A DNA stretch of 64,000 nt from Magnolia sinica (Eukaryota; Streptophyta; Magnoliopsida; Magnoliales; Magnoliaceae): positions 5,704,001 to 5,768,000 of the forward strand of contig NC_080577.1 in NCBI RefSeq assembly GCF_029962835.1. Direction: 5' to 3'. How positions within the stretch are numbered: position 1 is the first letter of the stretch; every line of letters begins with the position of its first letter. The notes under the pieces are model-generated. The model searched no databases and was not told the origin of the DNA. It worked only from the letters and a program-made list of their open reading frames with translations. This document shows positions 1 to 13,400 of the stretch, in pieces. Position numbers and translations under genes: made by a program.

Positions 1-569
1 TGCATACAAAGTTGACTCAGGAACAATGGTCCAAAAGAATAATTTCTAACTCACCTCTTTATGGATGGGGAGGATCTCTAATCAGTGAGATTTTTGCAAT
101 GTGGTCCACTACAATGAGACCTTCCAGCGAAGGGTCTGGATCACATGGTGGGTAGTATATGACAAATATTAGAAGCCTCCTCAACATTCCTTGCATAGCA
201 TATTAGTATTTCACATATTATAGAAATCAAAGTGGATGATGTTTTACCAAAAATTCCGAAAACGGCAGGAAAGTTCTGTATTTGTAAAAACAGATTCGAG
301 TGCGGCAGCAGGAAAGCATCCGTTTTAAAATGTCAGCAAGTATAAACAGCAAGGAGCCAGGGGACCAGGAATACAAAGCATGATTTGAAGAGGGAGCAAC
401 ACCTAGGTTGAAAATTGTGAAATTAGACTCATATCTCCCACTCCATATCTGTATCATGTTCTTCAGACCAATACTCTAGGGACTGTTGGGTATCGTAGAT
501 GTGGTTTTCTCTGTATAAATTGCCCGTGAATTAACTCGTTGATTGTAATCAACCTATCTACTAGTTGGA
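1..569. other. Flank, nothing recognised
   Basis: AT-rich sequence downstream of the LOL2-like gene. I see no coding signal, RNA gene or clear repeat here; the open frames are short and have no family resemblance. Confidence 0.5.
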
Positions 570-735
570 TCTTTACTCTTGCTCGGGTGGTAGACTCATG
601 GGAGTTTCAACACCCGGTCAAGGGTTCGAGTATCCATAGGTGGTGAAATCCCACTGGCGTGAGCGTGTGTGTGTGTTTTTTTTTTTTTTTTTTGGGGGGG
701 GGTGCGTGTTTATATATGTATATATATATAAACCT
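570..735 (+). repeat. tRNA-derived SINE-like sequence with simple repeat tail
   Basis: The stretch has a box-A-like segment (CTCGGGTGGTAGACTCATGG) and a box-B-like segment (AAGGGTTCGAGTATCC), then the text GGTGAAATCCCACTGGCGTGAG, a GT run, a T run, a G run and an AT run. The same body is visible on the other strand at 39640-39770 and in diverged form at 1175-1275 and 61795-61915, so this is a dispersed family and not a tRNA gene. No cloverleaf or CCA end is seen. Confidence 0.55.
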
Positions 736-904
736 ATCTACTAGTCTATTACATTGTGCCTGTGGGAGTTTTGTGCTCTCATTTCGACCCCCAGCCTGGA
801 TAAAGGAGGGTTGTGTTAAGTTATGGGCCGGTGTCAAACTTATACAATAACTTTCATCATGAATCTGAAGAATATGACATTCCAAATTCATGTTGTGGTG
901 TTAC

Positions 905-1065
905 CTATAAGCAAGATGCTACATCGGAACCCAGGTGTAGTGAGAAATAAGTAAGGGTTGGCTAGGGCACCCCCCGGCTGAAGGTATAGAGTGGAATGGT
1001 AGAGAAGGATTCATGTAGCTGACCCCAATTAATTGGGATAAAGCTTAGATGATGCTGATGATGAC
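905..1065 (+). repeat. SINE 3'-end-like fragment
   Basis: The segment contains CCCCAATTAATTGGGATAAAG followed by a GATGATG-rich tail. The same end (reverse strand) occurs in the short insertions at 7467-7574 and 8967-9074, where it is bounded by target duplications, so it is probably the tail of a short retroposon. The left limit is uncertain. Confidence 0.4.
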
Positions 1066-1174
1066 ATTGACAATAAATTATTTATGCACTATTGATATGA
1101 GGAAGAAGAAGTGAATTCTTTATGCATTGTACTGATTGACTGATAACCATACTAACCTATACCAAGCGAATCTT

Positions 1175-1275
1175 TTTCCTTTACATGCACGCGCACACAT
1201 CACATGGGCAGTCGAACCCATGCCTTAGTGTTGAAATTCATCTGTCTACCACTGAGCCATGGGTTGGAACCCCTA
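1175..1275 (-). repeat. tRNA-derived SINE-like fragment
   Basis: Read on the minus strand it contains GGCTCAGTGGTAGACAG and CATGGGTTCGACTGCCC, resembling polymerase III boxes A and B with SINE spacing. It lies 206 bases or more downstream of the LOL2-like stop codon and could fall within the 3' untranslated region of that gene. Confidence 0.45.
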
Positions 1276-1480
1276 TACCAAGCAAATCACAAATGACAGA
1301 AAAAATTAAATATTATACTTACCCTTGTATTTAAAAATCACCTCCAGTTCCGTACAAGAAAAATCCCATTGCTTGGCATCCAGAACTGTTTCTAATGGAG
1401 TTGGATTCTTAATCATCCCAAAATTGAGTCACACAATCGACCACGGGATCATGGCCTAGTCACCAATAGAAGAATATGTT

Positions 1481-4400
1481 CTAATGGACAGGGTGCTGAG
1501 GTGGAGGCGGCTGGCCCTGTTGTGCAGAAAGTGGGGGCCTTAGGTTGTTTACCTAATATGGGGGAAAAAAAAAAAAAACCAAAACAAAACAAAACAAAAT
1601 GAATATGCACATCTTTCAAAAAAAAAAGAAAAAGAAGAACATACACATTTTCCAAATAACATTAAAATACACAATCTCAGGGATACAAATAATTCAATTG
1701 AATAGAGAATATTGAAATGAAGCTGCACTACAACCATCCGAAAATACCCAGGTGAATTTTCAAGATGTTTCTTGCGTTTATCATCATTGCCGTCATGTGG
1801 GTATCAGTGGAAAAGCCAAAAAATTCCTAGTGTCAAAGTTCCTTTATTCATTAAAAAAGCACATATCCACGAGAAGACAGAATACTATTTAACAGCTCAC
1901 AGATATCAAATTATATTGAAAAAGAAAAAGAAAAGAAAAGACAATGCTTTGATTCTCTACAAATAATCATGAAAAATTCATAATCTAATTTTCTCATTTG
2001 CAAATGAGCCAAGTCCTCTGTTGTTATATGAAGGCCACTACGTACTCCATTGTCTACAAACAGACCTTTTGTTGGACGTAGGCCAGTGGGGCCCACTGGT
2101 GAGCAATCACTAGTGGGTGGGTCCCATATGTTTAGGCTTCTTCCGGCATTTTCCTTTCTATTGAGATTTCAAATTCATCTTTGAATTTAATTTTAGATGG
2201 GAGATAGAGATATGACCGGATTATCTGGTCTCATCCAATCTCTCATTCTTTCCTATAAAAGGATGAGTCTCTCTCGTAAAATATAAATAAGAAATACTGT
2301 AAGCAAATTCATCTTTGAATTTGATTTTAGATAGGAGATAGAGATATGATCGGATTATCTAGTCTCATCCAATCTCTCATTCTTTCCTATAAAAGGATGA
2401 GTCTCTCTCGTAAAATATAAATAAGAAATACTGTAGGTATACAAAGATATATAGTGTGCACTAAAATTTGTCCATTTTAGCTTATCCTTAGGACGATCTA
2501 ATCCATAGATCGTGATCCGGGGTCACCTATACCGTACGATCAGAGGTGTGAATAGATCCATCTGCTCCAGTAGTAGATAAGCGAGCCGTTGGAGCATTAA
2601 TCTTCCGCTTTGTGAGGGTTCCAAAACTCGTGTAGATCGTCAAATCTTGAGGACTCACACTTCCGTGCTTCCCAACAGTGGTATCAGAGCTTTCCTCAAT
2701 CCCATCTGCCTGACGTGAACCTGAAATAGATCTCTAGCTATAAGTTTCATCATGGGATCAACCATCATCTCCTTAGTAGGAATGTAGCTGAGGGCGATCT
2801 TCTTATCTCTCACTTGATCACGAACATAATGATACTTGATCTCAATGTGCTTAGACTTCTAATGGTGTTTAGAGTCCTTTGCCAAGACTATGGCAAAAGT
2901 ATTGTCTATCTTCAGCGATATAGGCTGACGAACACTCGGTACAACACCCAGACCTAATAGAAATCTGCGAACCCATACACACTCCTGAACTGCAGCACAA
3001 CATGCAATGTAATCGGCCTTCATAAATGAAAGAGCTGTGGATGTCTATTTCTTACTCAACCATGAGATAGCTCCTCCCCCGAGTAAGAATACATATCCCG
3101 AAGTAGACTTTCCCTCGTCGGTATCGTTACCCCAAGCAGCATCAGAATATCATTTGAGCTCGAGGATTGTGCCTTCATAACACAACATTAGGTCCTTTGT
3201 TCCTCTGAGATAGCAGAATATACATTTGACGACTTGCCAATGAGACTGTCCTGGGTTACTCTGATAGCGGCTAACTATGCCAACTGTATAGCTAATATCC
3301 GGTCTAGTACAAAGCATAGCATACATTAAGATCCCTACTGCGCTTGTATAAGGTACTAAGGACATAGCCAATTTATCGACTTTAGTCTGGGGACACGATT
3401 TTCTGTCTAGCTTGGTAGCTTTATCCATAGGGGTTTCAACAGCTTTTGAATTTTCCATCCTGAACCGACCTAAGATCTTTTGTATATAGGTGGCTTGAGA
3501 CAAGCCTAAAAATTTCTTAGGGCGATCCCTAATGATTTTTACCCCAAGAATAAAGTTAGCTTCTCCAAGGTCTTTCATCTCAAAGTTCGAGAATAGCCAA
3601 CCTTTATTAATATCAACAATTGCATGTCATTACCAGCTAGCAGGATATCGTCTACATATAGAGATAGTATCAGAAAAGATCTTCCAGACCGTTTCATGTA
3701 TACACAATGATCTTCTTTACTCATCGTGAATCCAAAAGTGGTGATGGCCAAGTGGAACCTCATGTACCACTGTCTTGAAAATTGTTTCAGCCAATAGATA
3801 GATTTCAACAACTTGCAGACTTTCTTTGGATGTTTTTTGTCCACATAACCCATGGGCTGGTGCATGTATATCTCTTCATCCAAGTCACCATTTAAGAATG
3901 TGGTCTTTACATCCATTTGATATAACTCTAAGTTTAAACTTGGGACAATGGACAATATCATGCGGATTGAGGAGAACTTTGCAACAGGTGAAAAGGTCTC
4001 CTCGTAATAAATGTCTTCTTTTTGTGTAAAACCTTTAGCAACTAATCGTGTTTTATACTTGTCCACTATACGATCTGCCTTTCTTTTGATCTTTAGTACC
4101 CATTTGTTACATATCGCTTTGCGATTGGAAAGCAAATCAATAAGTTCCCAGACTTTATTCTTTTCCATGGAAGCGATCTCTTCGTCCATAGCAATCACCC
4201 AATCGGCCGAGTTAGAAAATAATAATGCATCCTGATACGAATCAGGTTCATCATTATCAACCGCAACGCAAGAGAATGTTTACCCCTCAATATCGAAGTA
4301 TCTTCGGGGAATCAATCTTCTTTCGCTTCGACGTAACTCAGGAGCCTGTTGAGATGTCCTCACACTGTCCTGACAAACTATAGGAGCATCATCATCGTGA

Positions 4401-7400
4401 GAAGCAGAACTCTCACTCTCCTGAGATACATCAGGTATTTCAAAAAGTTCGATTGAAACCTTTTGCTGCATTCGGCTAGGGTATCTATCTTCAACGAAGG
4501 TCACGTCCTGGGATTCTATCTCAATCCATCGTCCATGGTCCTCATAAACAAGAACGTATCCCTTTAAATGCAGAGGGTACCTTATGAACATGCATTCAAT
4601 GGTTTTACTATCAAGTTTACCTCTATGTGGAGTAGGTAGCAAAACATATCCTAAAGATCCCCAAGGGCATAGGTTGGCTAGAGAAGGAATCCTCCCAGAC
4701 CACATCTTATATGGGGTCTTAGGAATGGATTTGGATGAGACTCTATTAAGGACGTATACGGCTGTTAACAGTGCGTCTCCCTAGAATATGGTAGAGAGAT
4801 TGGCTTGTGCCATCATCGATCTAACCATATCCAATAGTGTCATATTCCTTCTCTCTGCAACACGTTTTAACGAGATCTGAAAGTCCACATACCCGAATGG
4901 GCGGTGTAGAACAATCAAGTTCTCTATCTAAGATGAGATTGATGCTTTTATAAAATTATATTTGTATAACGTGCAACCTTCCATTACAGGTTGCATGCAT
5001 CATTTGGTGAAGGAGAATTAACTCCCACTCAGGTTATGCACAACCTATTTATATGTGTAGGGAGCATATAAATAGTGCACATTATATATCTCTGTATACC
5101 CACAGTATTTCTTATCTATATTTTACGAGAGAGACTCATCCTTTTATAGGAAAGAATAAGAGATTGGATAAGACCAAATAATCCAGTCATATCCCTATCT
5201 CCCATCTAAAATCAAATTCAAAGATGAATTTGAAATCTCAACAGAAAGGACAAAGGCCGGAAGAAGCCTAAACATATGGGACCCACCCACTAGTGTTTGC
5301 TCACCGGTGGGCCCCACTAGCCTACGTCCAACATCTCCCACGCAATCACATTGTGGGATAGGCACAAAAATTTGTCCATCTAACTCGCCTAATAACAATC
5401 AAAGACCAAACAACCCAACCAAAAGAATTCTGAACCATACTGATTCTATCACTACGTTCAGAGACTTTTGTGGCCACTTGGTACGAGAGGTTGAAATGAA
5501 TGCAATTCAGCCAGGTTCAGCCAAGGCCTTTGTAGAAGAGACCCATAAGCGGAAAGCTAACCAGAAACGGTTCAAAGCACGTAAGAAGGCGAAAAAGACT
5601 AACCAAGAACAGATATCCACAGCACCTCCTCTAAATCTCAAGAAGGGGAATGGAAAGAAGAACCAGAAAAAGACAAATATAGTCTGCTTTGTCTACAGAA
5701 ATTCCAGGCATTATGCCCAGCGGTGTGCCCATAAAAAGACAGTGATTCCTAAGTCACTAGATACTTTGTATGTAGGCGTTTGTTCTGAAATCCTTTCCAT
5801 TTATACTATATCTAACGAGTGGATTTTGGATTCAGGCGCAACAAAGCACGTGACATGGAGTCGTCGAGGACTCGAGGAATTTCAGCCTGTAGCTAAGGGA
5901 AGTTACAAAGTGTATATGAAAAATAATATTGTCGAAGACGTACTAGAGATTGGTTTTTCTCATCTCCGTACGCGCGTAGGGCAAACAATAATCCTCCGTG
6001 ATACTCTTTATGCACCGGGGATGCGTCGAAATTTAATTTTTGTTTCTAGGTTATTATTTGATGGTTTTGATATTCGATTTTCTGGGACAAGAGTTTCTTT
6101 GAGACTAAATAACCTCATCTTTGCATGGAGAAATTTATTTTTAGATTTATTTATTCTGAACGTATATTGTGATAATGCACCCCTTGCTTTATTTGCTATG
6201 TCGAATGAAACTGTAGTATCTGAATCTCAAAAATGGCATGCGAGGTTAGGTCACATCGGAAAGGATCGTATAACAAGACTAGTACGTTCTGGTCTATTAG
6301 ACTCCTTATTCAAAGTTAATTTGTCATTTTGTGAACATTGTGTGTTTGGGAAGACTTCGAAGAAACCATTTCCTAAAGCGGCTAGGTCCAAGGTCACACT
6401 AGAGATAATCCATTCGGATATCTGTGGACCATTCAATGTACATGCCAGAAATGGATGTCAATACTTTGTCACTTTCATTGACGATTATTCGCGCTATGGA
6501 TATGTATATCTCATCTCACACAAATCTGAGACTTTTGATTGTTTTCTTAAATATAAAGCTGAGGTGGAAAATCAGCTTGAGAAAAAGATTAAACTGTTAG
6601 GAAGCATGGAAGTGTGAGCCCTCAAGATCTGACGGTCTATACGAGTTTTGGAACCCTCACAAAGCAGAAGATTAATGCTCCAATGGCCTGCCTATCTACT
6701 ACTGGAGCAGATGGATCTATTCACACCTCTGATCCTACGATATAGGTGACCCCGAATCACGATCTATGGATTAGATCGTCCCAAGGACAAGCCAAAATGG
6801 ACAAATTTTAGTGCACACTATATATCTCTGTATACCCACAGTATTTCTTATCTATATTTTACGAGAGAGATTCATCCTTTTATAGGAAAGAATGAGAGAT
6901 TAGATGAGACCAGATAATCCGGTCATATCTCTATCTCCCATCTAAAATCAAATTCAAAGATGAATTTGAAATTTCAACAGAAAGGAAACGGCCGGAAGAA
7001 ACCTAAACATATGGGACCCACCCACTAGTGATTGCTCACCAGTGGGCCCCGCTGGCCTTGACTAGTCGTTTCTCTTTAAATGCCAGTTTTGCAGCAAGGA
7101 ATCCTAATTTTGTGCCTGGAGCAAGGTTGCTATTATACTGGTATAGCACATTGGTGACCTGCCAAATCAAGAGTCCTGTTAACAATATACAAGTGCCACA
7201 TGTACAATAAAGAATTCACATGTGTCACAATAGCATTCCTCCATCATGTATCTTCACCGAACTTTTGACAATATATTAGCAAACAATTCTCTAAACCATC
7301 ACCACTTGACCTCTCCATCCAACTTTCGACGACATTTCATTAGTTGCAACATGATCTAAGGACATTTTAGAATTTGCTATTATTTTCAAGGTATACTTGT

Positions 7401-10400
7401 ATAAGAACCTCAGCATTTCCTATATCAATATGACTTGACTTTGGATTGTTTACAACCACTGACATTATCATCACTGTCTGAGCCTTATACCAATTAATTG
7501 GGTTGGATAAATTTTGCTTATCAGAAGTGGGATTTGAAGCCATGCCCTCTCCTGAGTACTAGAACTCAAGAGCCTTACAACCACTGACATTTCTTCTTTT
7601 CTTTTTTCTTCTTCTTTTTTTTTTTTTTTTTTTTTCTATTTTTCCTAAAATCCCACACGTGAATTATACCTTTTTATTCATGTCCTATTCTTTGCGTGTT
7701 ATCCACTGTATAGACATGCCAATACTAGCTCCTATATACAAGCAATAATCACGCATCAAGGTAGATGTACTTTTTGCGAGGAACAATCTACTTACTCCGA
7801 TTTCCGTGACAAAGTGGCAGGAGGAACACCTGACTAATGGAGCTCCATATGGGTACATCAGCAACACAAGACAACTCCCACACTTGACATGCCCAACCTG
7901 TTAGGAAGCACGGAAGTGTGAGCCCTCAAGATCTGACGGTCTACACGAGTTTTGGAACCCTCACAAAGCAGAAGATTAATGCTCCAACGGCCCGCCTATC
8001 TACTACTGGAGTAGATGGATCTATTCACACCTCTGATCCTACGGTATAGGTAACCCCGAATCACAATCTTGAGAAAAAGATTAAACTGTTAGGAAGCACG
8101 GAAGTGTGAGCCCTCAAGATCTGACGGTCTACACGAGTTTTGGAACCCTCACAAAGCAGAAGATTAATGCTCCAACGGCCCGCCTATCTACTACTGGAGC
8201 AGATGGATCTATTCACACCTCTGATCCTACGGTATAGGTGACCCCGAATCACGATCTATAGATTAGATCGTCCCGAGGACAAGCCAAAATGGACAAATTT
8301 TAGTGCACACTATATATCTCTGTATACCCACAGTATTTCTTATCTATATTTTACGAGAGAGATTCATCCTTTTATAGGAAAGAATGAGAGTTTAGATGAG
8401 ACCAGATAATCCGGTCATATCTCTATCTCCCATCTAAAATCAAATTCAAAGATGAATTTGAAATCTCAACAGAAAGGAAACGGCCGGAAGAAACCTAAAC
8501 ATATGGGACCCACCCACTAGTGATTGCTCACCAGTGGGCCCCACTGGCCTTGACTAGTCCAGTGGTTTCTCTTTAAATGCCAGTTTTGCAGCAAGGAATC
8601 CTAATTTTGTGCCTGGAGCAAGGTTGCTATTATACTGGTATAGCACATTGGTGACCTGCCAAATCAAGAGTCCTGTTAACAATATACAAGTGCCATGTAC
8701 AATAAAGAATTCACATGTGTCACAATAGCATTCCTCCATCATGTATCTTCACCGAACTTTTGACAATATATTAGCAAACAATTCTCTAAACCATCACCAC
8801 TTGACCTCTCCATCCAACTTTCGACGACGTTTCATTAGTTGCAGAGGGTCATAATCTAAGGACATTTTAGAATTTACTATTATTTTCAAGGTATACTTGT
8901 ATAAGAACCTCAGCATTTCCTATATCAATATGACTTGACTTTGGATTGTTTACAACCACTGACATTATCATCACTGTCTGAGCCTTATACCAATTAATTG
9001 GGTTGGATAAATTTTGCTTATCAGAAGTGGGATTTGAAGCCATGCCCTCTCCTGAGTACCAGAACTCAAGAGCCTTACAACCACTGACATTTCTTCTTTT
9101 CTTTTTTCTTCTTCTTTTTTTTTTTCTTTTTTTTTTTTTTCTATTTTTCCTAAAATCCCACACGTGAATTATACCTTTTTATTCATGTCCTATTCTTTGT
9201 GTGTTATCCACTGTATAGACATGCCAATACTAGCTCCTATATACAAGCAATAATCACGCATCAAGGTAGATGTACTTTTTGTGAGGAACAATCTACTTAC
9301 TCCGATTTCCGTGACAAAGTGGCAGGAGGAACACCTGACTGATGGAGCTCCATATGGGTACATCAGCAACACAAGACAACTCCCACACTTGACATGCCCA
9401 ACCTGATTAGCTGCAAAAACAAAACATTTTCTGCCTTTGATATTATAGAATCTACCAGAAATGATTTCCACAACTAAGAAGTCATCATTTGATGAGATTC
9501 TTGATATCATTGTGTTTTGGTGCAATGGGTGGTTGTTGACACATTGTATATATTTACAGGGCCAACTTGTTAGCCGATCACATGGCTAATCAGAGAAGCG
9601 AGCTTCCAGTTATTCACAGCTAAGAGGATCCCTCATTAAGTTCTGAATGTCTTGGAAAGAAGAGAAAAAGAATTATGTTAATATAAGATTTTCCAATTTA
9701 ATACGAGTAGAATAGACAATGGGAAGTCGAGAAAATTTAGGTGTATTTGGATGTACCCCAACTCTCAGTGGAGTGGATATTTTGTTGGAAGAGATGGTAT
9801 AACCATTCAGCTGAATTTTGGGAACCACGTGAATCCCAGTTTCTGTCATTCTCCTCCCCATCAATATCCAGTGTTATGGACACTTTGGGTGGTGTAGGCA
9901 TAAAACTGAATCCCACAATGTAATTCCCAAGATCCAAGCTGCCCCAGAAACTAAGCAGAATTAATAACCATCTGTCCAGAAAAATGTATGCTCACTTGTG
10001 ATTTGGGGGTACATCAAAACACAACTAAAGTAAATGAAAACCCAAATGGGATATAAAGTGGGAGAATAGGACCAACAAAATTAGAAGAAACTTGATAAGA
10101 AAGACAGGTGAGGCTGAGAGTAAAGTTAAGGGATTCTATTCCTTCAAGATGCCAGAATCATTTCCCTGAAGGAAGGATGAACACATCTAAGGTACATAAA
10201 AAATAAAAAAGAAAAAGAAAAAGAAAGAAAGAAAGAAAGAGAAAAAAAAAAAGTGAGGCTTAAGGAAGCTGATCAAGAAATGGTTGCATGGGATGTAGCA
10301 ATATGAAAGGAATACAGAAAGTAACATAGAAAATGTCCAGACAACAGGTAACAAGATGAAACAGTTAAATGAGAGGTTGCAATGCAACAGCCCAAAGATA

Positions 10401-13400
10401 GGTGTTAATTTACATATAGAATAATGTGAATTTGCAAAAGTTTGGGACTAAAGCATTTATAAATTAGTAATGCACTGATTTAGGAGATGACCTTGAAAAC
10501 AATAGAGAGATAGGAAATATAATAGCAATGGGAAGAAATATAGTAGCAATGGTAAAACATACATCAATGGAAGAAATATAGTAGCAAAAGTGATAGGAAA
10601 GAACTTTGAAAACTGCTGTTCATAATGGGAAAGGATCTAAATGGGAAAAGAAGAAAGAAAAAGTTGGGATTGGATTGACTGTTACATAGAATGCTTACTA
10701 ACCATCCAATACAATATTGACCGTCTTACAGCGGAGGCATTGGACATGTTTGGCTCCTTGTGGATAAGAAAGTAGACGCCGGCAGCGCCCACACACCATT
10801 TGACCCATTTCTGCATCAAAATCATGATAAGGCTGCCATTGGAAATGCATTCAAGCTTATGGAGTAATGCCTGAGGAATTAAAGGATAAGGGACCTGAGT
10901 CTTTGCAAAGTATACATACATGGGTTTAAAATCTGACGGGTGGGGGCCACAGGGCATATGATTCGGTAATCCAGGCCATCTATCTGTTGCATCCCACAGT
11001 GGACGGACCATGCCCCAAAGTTCTCTGAGATTGGAAGATCCTGACCACCAACCTTGGGACATTTTCAGTTGAATGTGGACCGCAGCTGTACTTATTAACC
11101 ATCTTTTTTGTAGGCTATCTTATTTAAGATATTCGTAGCATGGTTCATCTAGGTGAGATTATAACAGATCAGTGGCCTAGACTAACAAACCATTGGCTGC
11201 AATTGCAGCAGATACTGTCAAAGCATCAGGGCACAGATCCTATAATTCCTCATGATGCTCTGACATGAACCATGCTCATGAAAGCTTTTATCCCTACACT
11301 CATATAGAAAATCACATGAAAAATAATCCAGTGACTAAATTTCTCTTGGAGTTCTTTACAAGAAAGAGGCATGACAATATCACAAGTCACAACACCAATG
11401 AAAGGACTAAAAAGAATAACAGTACCAACAAATATTACCGATGAAGAATCTCTTGTATTGTTAAATTTAAAACCAGCATTGATGGATTCTTACTCTGTTT
11501 TTTTTTTTTTTTTTTTTTTTGTTTCCTCCTGGGGCATAATTAAGTAGGCCCTTTAACCAGGGCATGTTTATGACCTTTCCAATGGAGAATATTGGCGACA
11601 ATTCATGCAAGGAGACATTGAAGAAATTATTCATGGAAGATCTGCCAACTTGGCATATGTATGAGAGATCTAAGAATTGGCCACGGCAAACATGCCTTGA
11701 CTAAAAAAATCAGGTCAATCCACTAATCAGGCAGGCCACACGTTAGAAATAAAGATAACCAGTGGTATATCTTCAAGTAAATGTGTGGCGCACCTAATGA
11801 TTGAAGCTTCTCTATCTTTTGGACCCCACCAAGATGCCTAGAACTCAAACATGGGTCACATTGACATGTGTGCCAAGAAAGGCCTCATCAATCACCTCAC
11901 CAACCCACCTCAGCATTGCTCTTTCCCATTTAGACTCAAATTTCAGGTTCCAAGAGAAACAAACCTTTTTTCTTGTGGTTGAGTTACGAAACGATTCAGG
12001 TTTTGCATGGCATCAATGCAAGTAATCTTAGATATGTTAGAAACTAGAGAGCATGCATCTATCTTGGGCCATGGTATGTGCGTCACTCTCCTCAACAATC
12101 TATGCCATTCCTCAAGAACTTTAGCATGTGGGTATCTTGGGCTAGTAACCTTCATGCAAGAATCTAACCATTATAATCAGGTTCGACTCTGGCCATCTCC
12201 ATCATGCCATCAAGTGTTCAGATGCTCCACCATAGAAGCTTGGTGAGTTTTTCATACATGCATGCAAAGAGGGGCAATGGATAGTATTATCAAGTTATAT
12301 TTCCATCATGCCATCATGGTGTTCGGATGCTCCACCATAGAAGCTTGATGAGGTTTTCATACATGAATGCAAAGAGGGCAATGGATAGTATTATCAGGTT
12401 ATATTTTCATAATTCATGTTAGATCATAAGACCAAATTATCAACATTGTTTTAAATAGTTATGCTATATAGCGTGTGCTACATACCATAGCTTAGCCTTT
12501 AACGGCAGCTCATGAAAACAGCTTAAAGTCACGTGTAGCCTATGCTACACACTAATTTGCATACTCTATATGCTACATGGTACGTAGCTATACATTAAAA
12601 GTTATTTTCACTAAAACATTAAAATTAATTAATGTTTTCAATGATTTGTTACATTTTTCATTTTCCATAAAAATTAGATCTTTTTAGTGATTTTGTAAAA
12701 TAATATAAATAATAGCATTAAATCGGCTTAGTTGCTCTTTCTTCATTTTATACTTACTCTGTTTTATTTTTTCTATTATTTTATGTTGTATTTGTAGCAC
12801 CAAATATCATGAAATTTTACTATTAACCAGTCTAATTTGGTGCAAAAATATCATGAAATTTCATGACATTTGGTGCTACTAAGCACAAGCTTAATTAAAA
12901 ATCTAGAAGTAGCATATAGCTTACACTATAAGTTATAGAGTTTATGCCTCACATTTTAGAGGGGTGAAGGCTATGCTACATGCAGTTTGCTATTTAACAT
13001 ACTAGTCATCAGCTTACTCAAAACACACATGAACATAGGCATTCACCCTCATTTTGAAGCCTTCGGTTTACACACATCACCATTAGCTTCAAGAACAAAA
13101 CAACAAATGAAAATGTCTCCCTAATTAGCCTCTCATCCTCAAGGACATGTGTAATCCTAGGCTAAGGATATGTATAGAGTCGCTGCATCATATCAGTGGG
13201 GCACTTGGATCCTTCATCCAGAACATTTATCTGATGGTCCCCACTGCAGATGGACCGTGCCCCAAAAACCACCCAGATGGGAAAATCCTTGCCCTTCAAT
13301 CTGTGGCTTCAAATAGACAGTTAGCAGAACTGTCTATGGAGAGAGGACCAAAGATTGGATTGCTAGGATCTTCCAATCTGAGAGTTCTTTGGAGCATCAT

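Larger units (their letters stand above)
7058..7900. repeat. Duplicated LOL2 segment, broken copy
   Basis: Near-identical to 8550-9405, which carries the genuine LOL2 exon 3 and adjoining intron. The copy ends inside the first bases of exon 3, where the LTR fragment at 7899 begins. It includes the short retroposon at 7467-7574, so that insertion is older than the duplication. Confidence 0.85.

Noticed and set aside
570..680. tRNA gene
   Set aside because: Box A and B words are present but no acceptor stem or cloverleaf can be formed; repeated at other sites, so a SINE.
5307..5439. N-terminal part of the 436-aa frame as gag protein
   Set aside because: It translates the LTR end and the polypurine-tract region, so the open frame there is accidental.
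7796..7900. Functional third zinc-finger exon for LOL2
   Set aside because: The acceptor and the first exon bases are missing and replaced by LTR sequence.
8867..9163. 98-aa minus-strand frame as the LOL2 C-terminal exon
   Set aside because: Considered as the exon after VTEIG because it contains ENN, but the segment at 1481-1552 matches the family tail far better and closes in phase.
10682..11062. 126-aa minus-strand frame as a separate gene
   Set aside because: It is the wrong frame over LOL2 exon 2; the correct frame shows the zinc finger.
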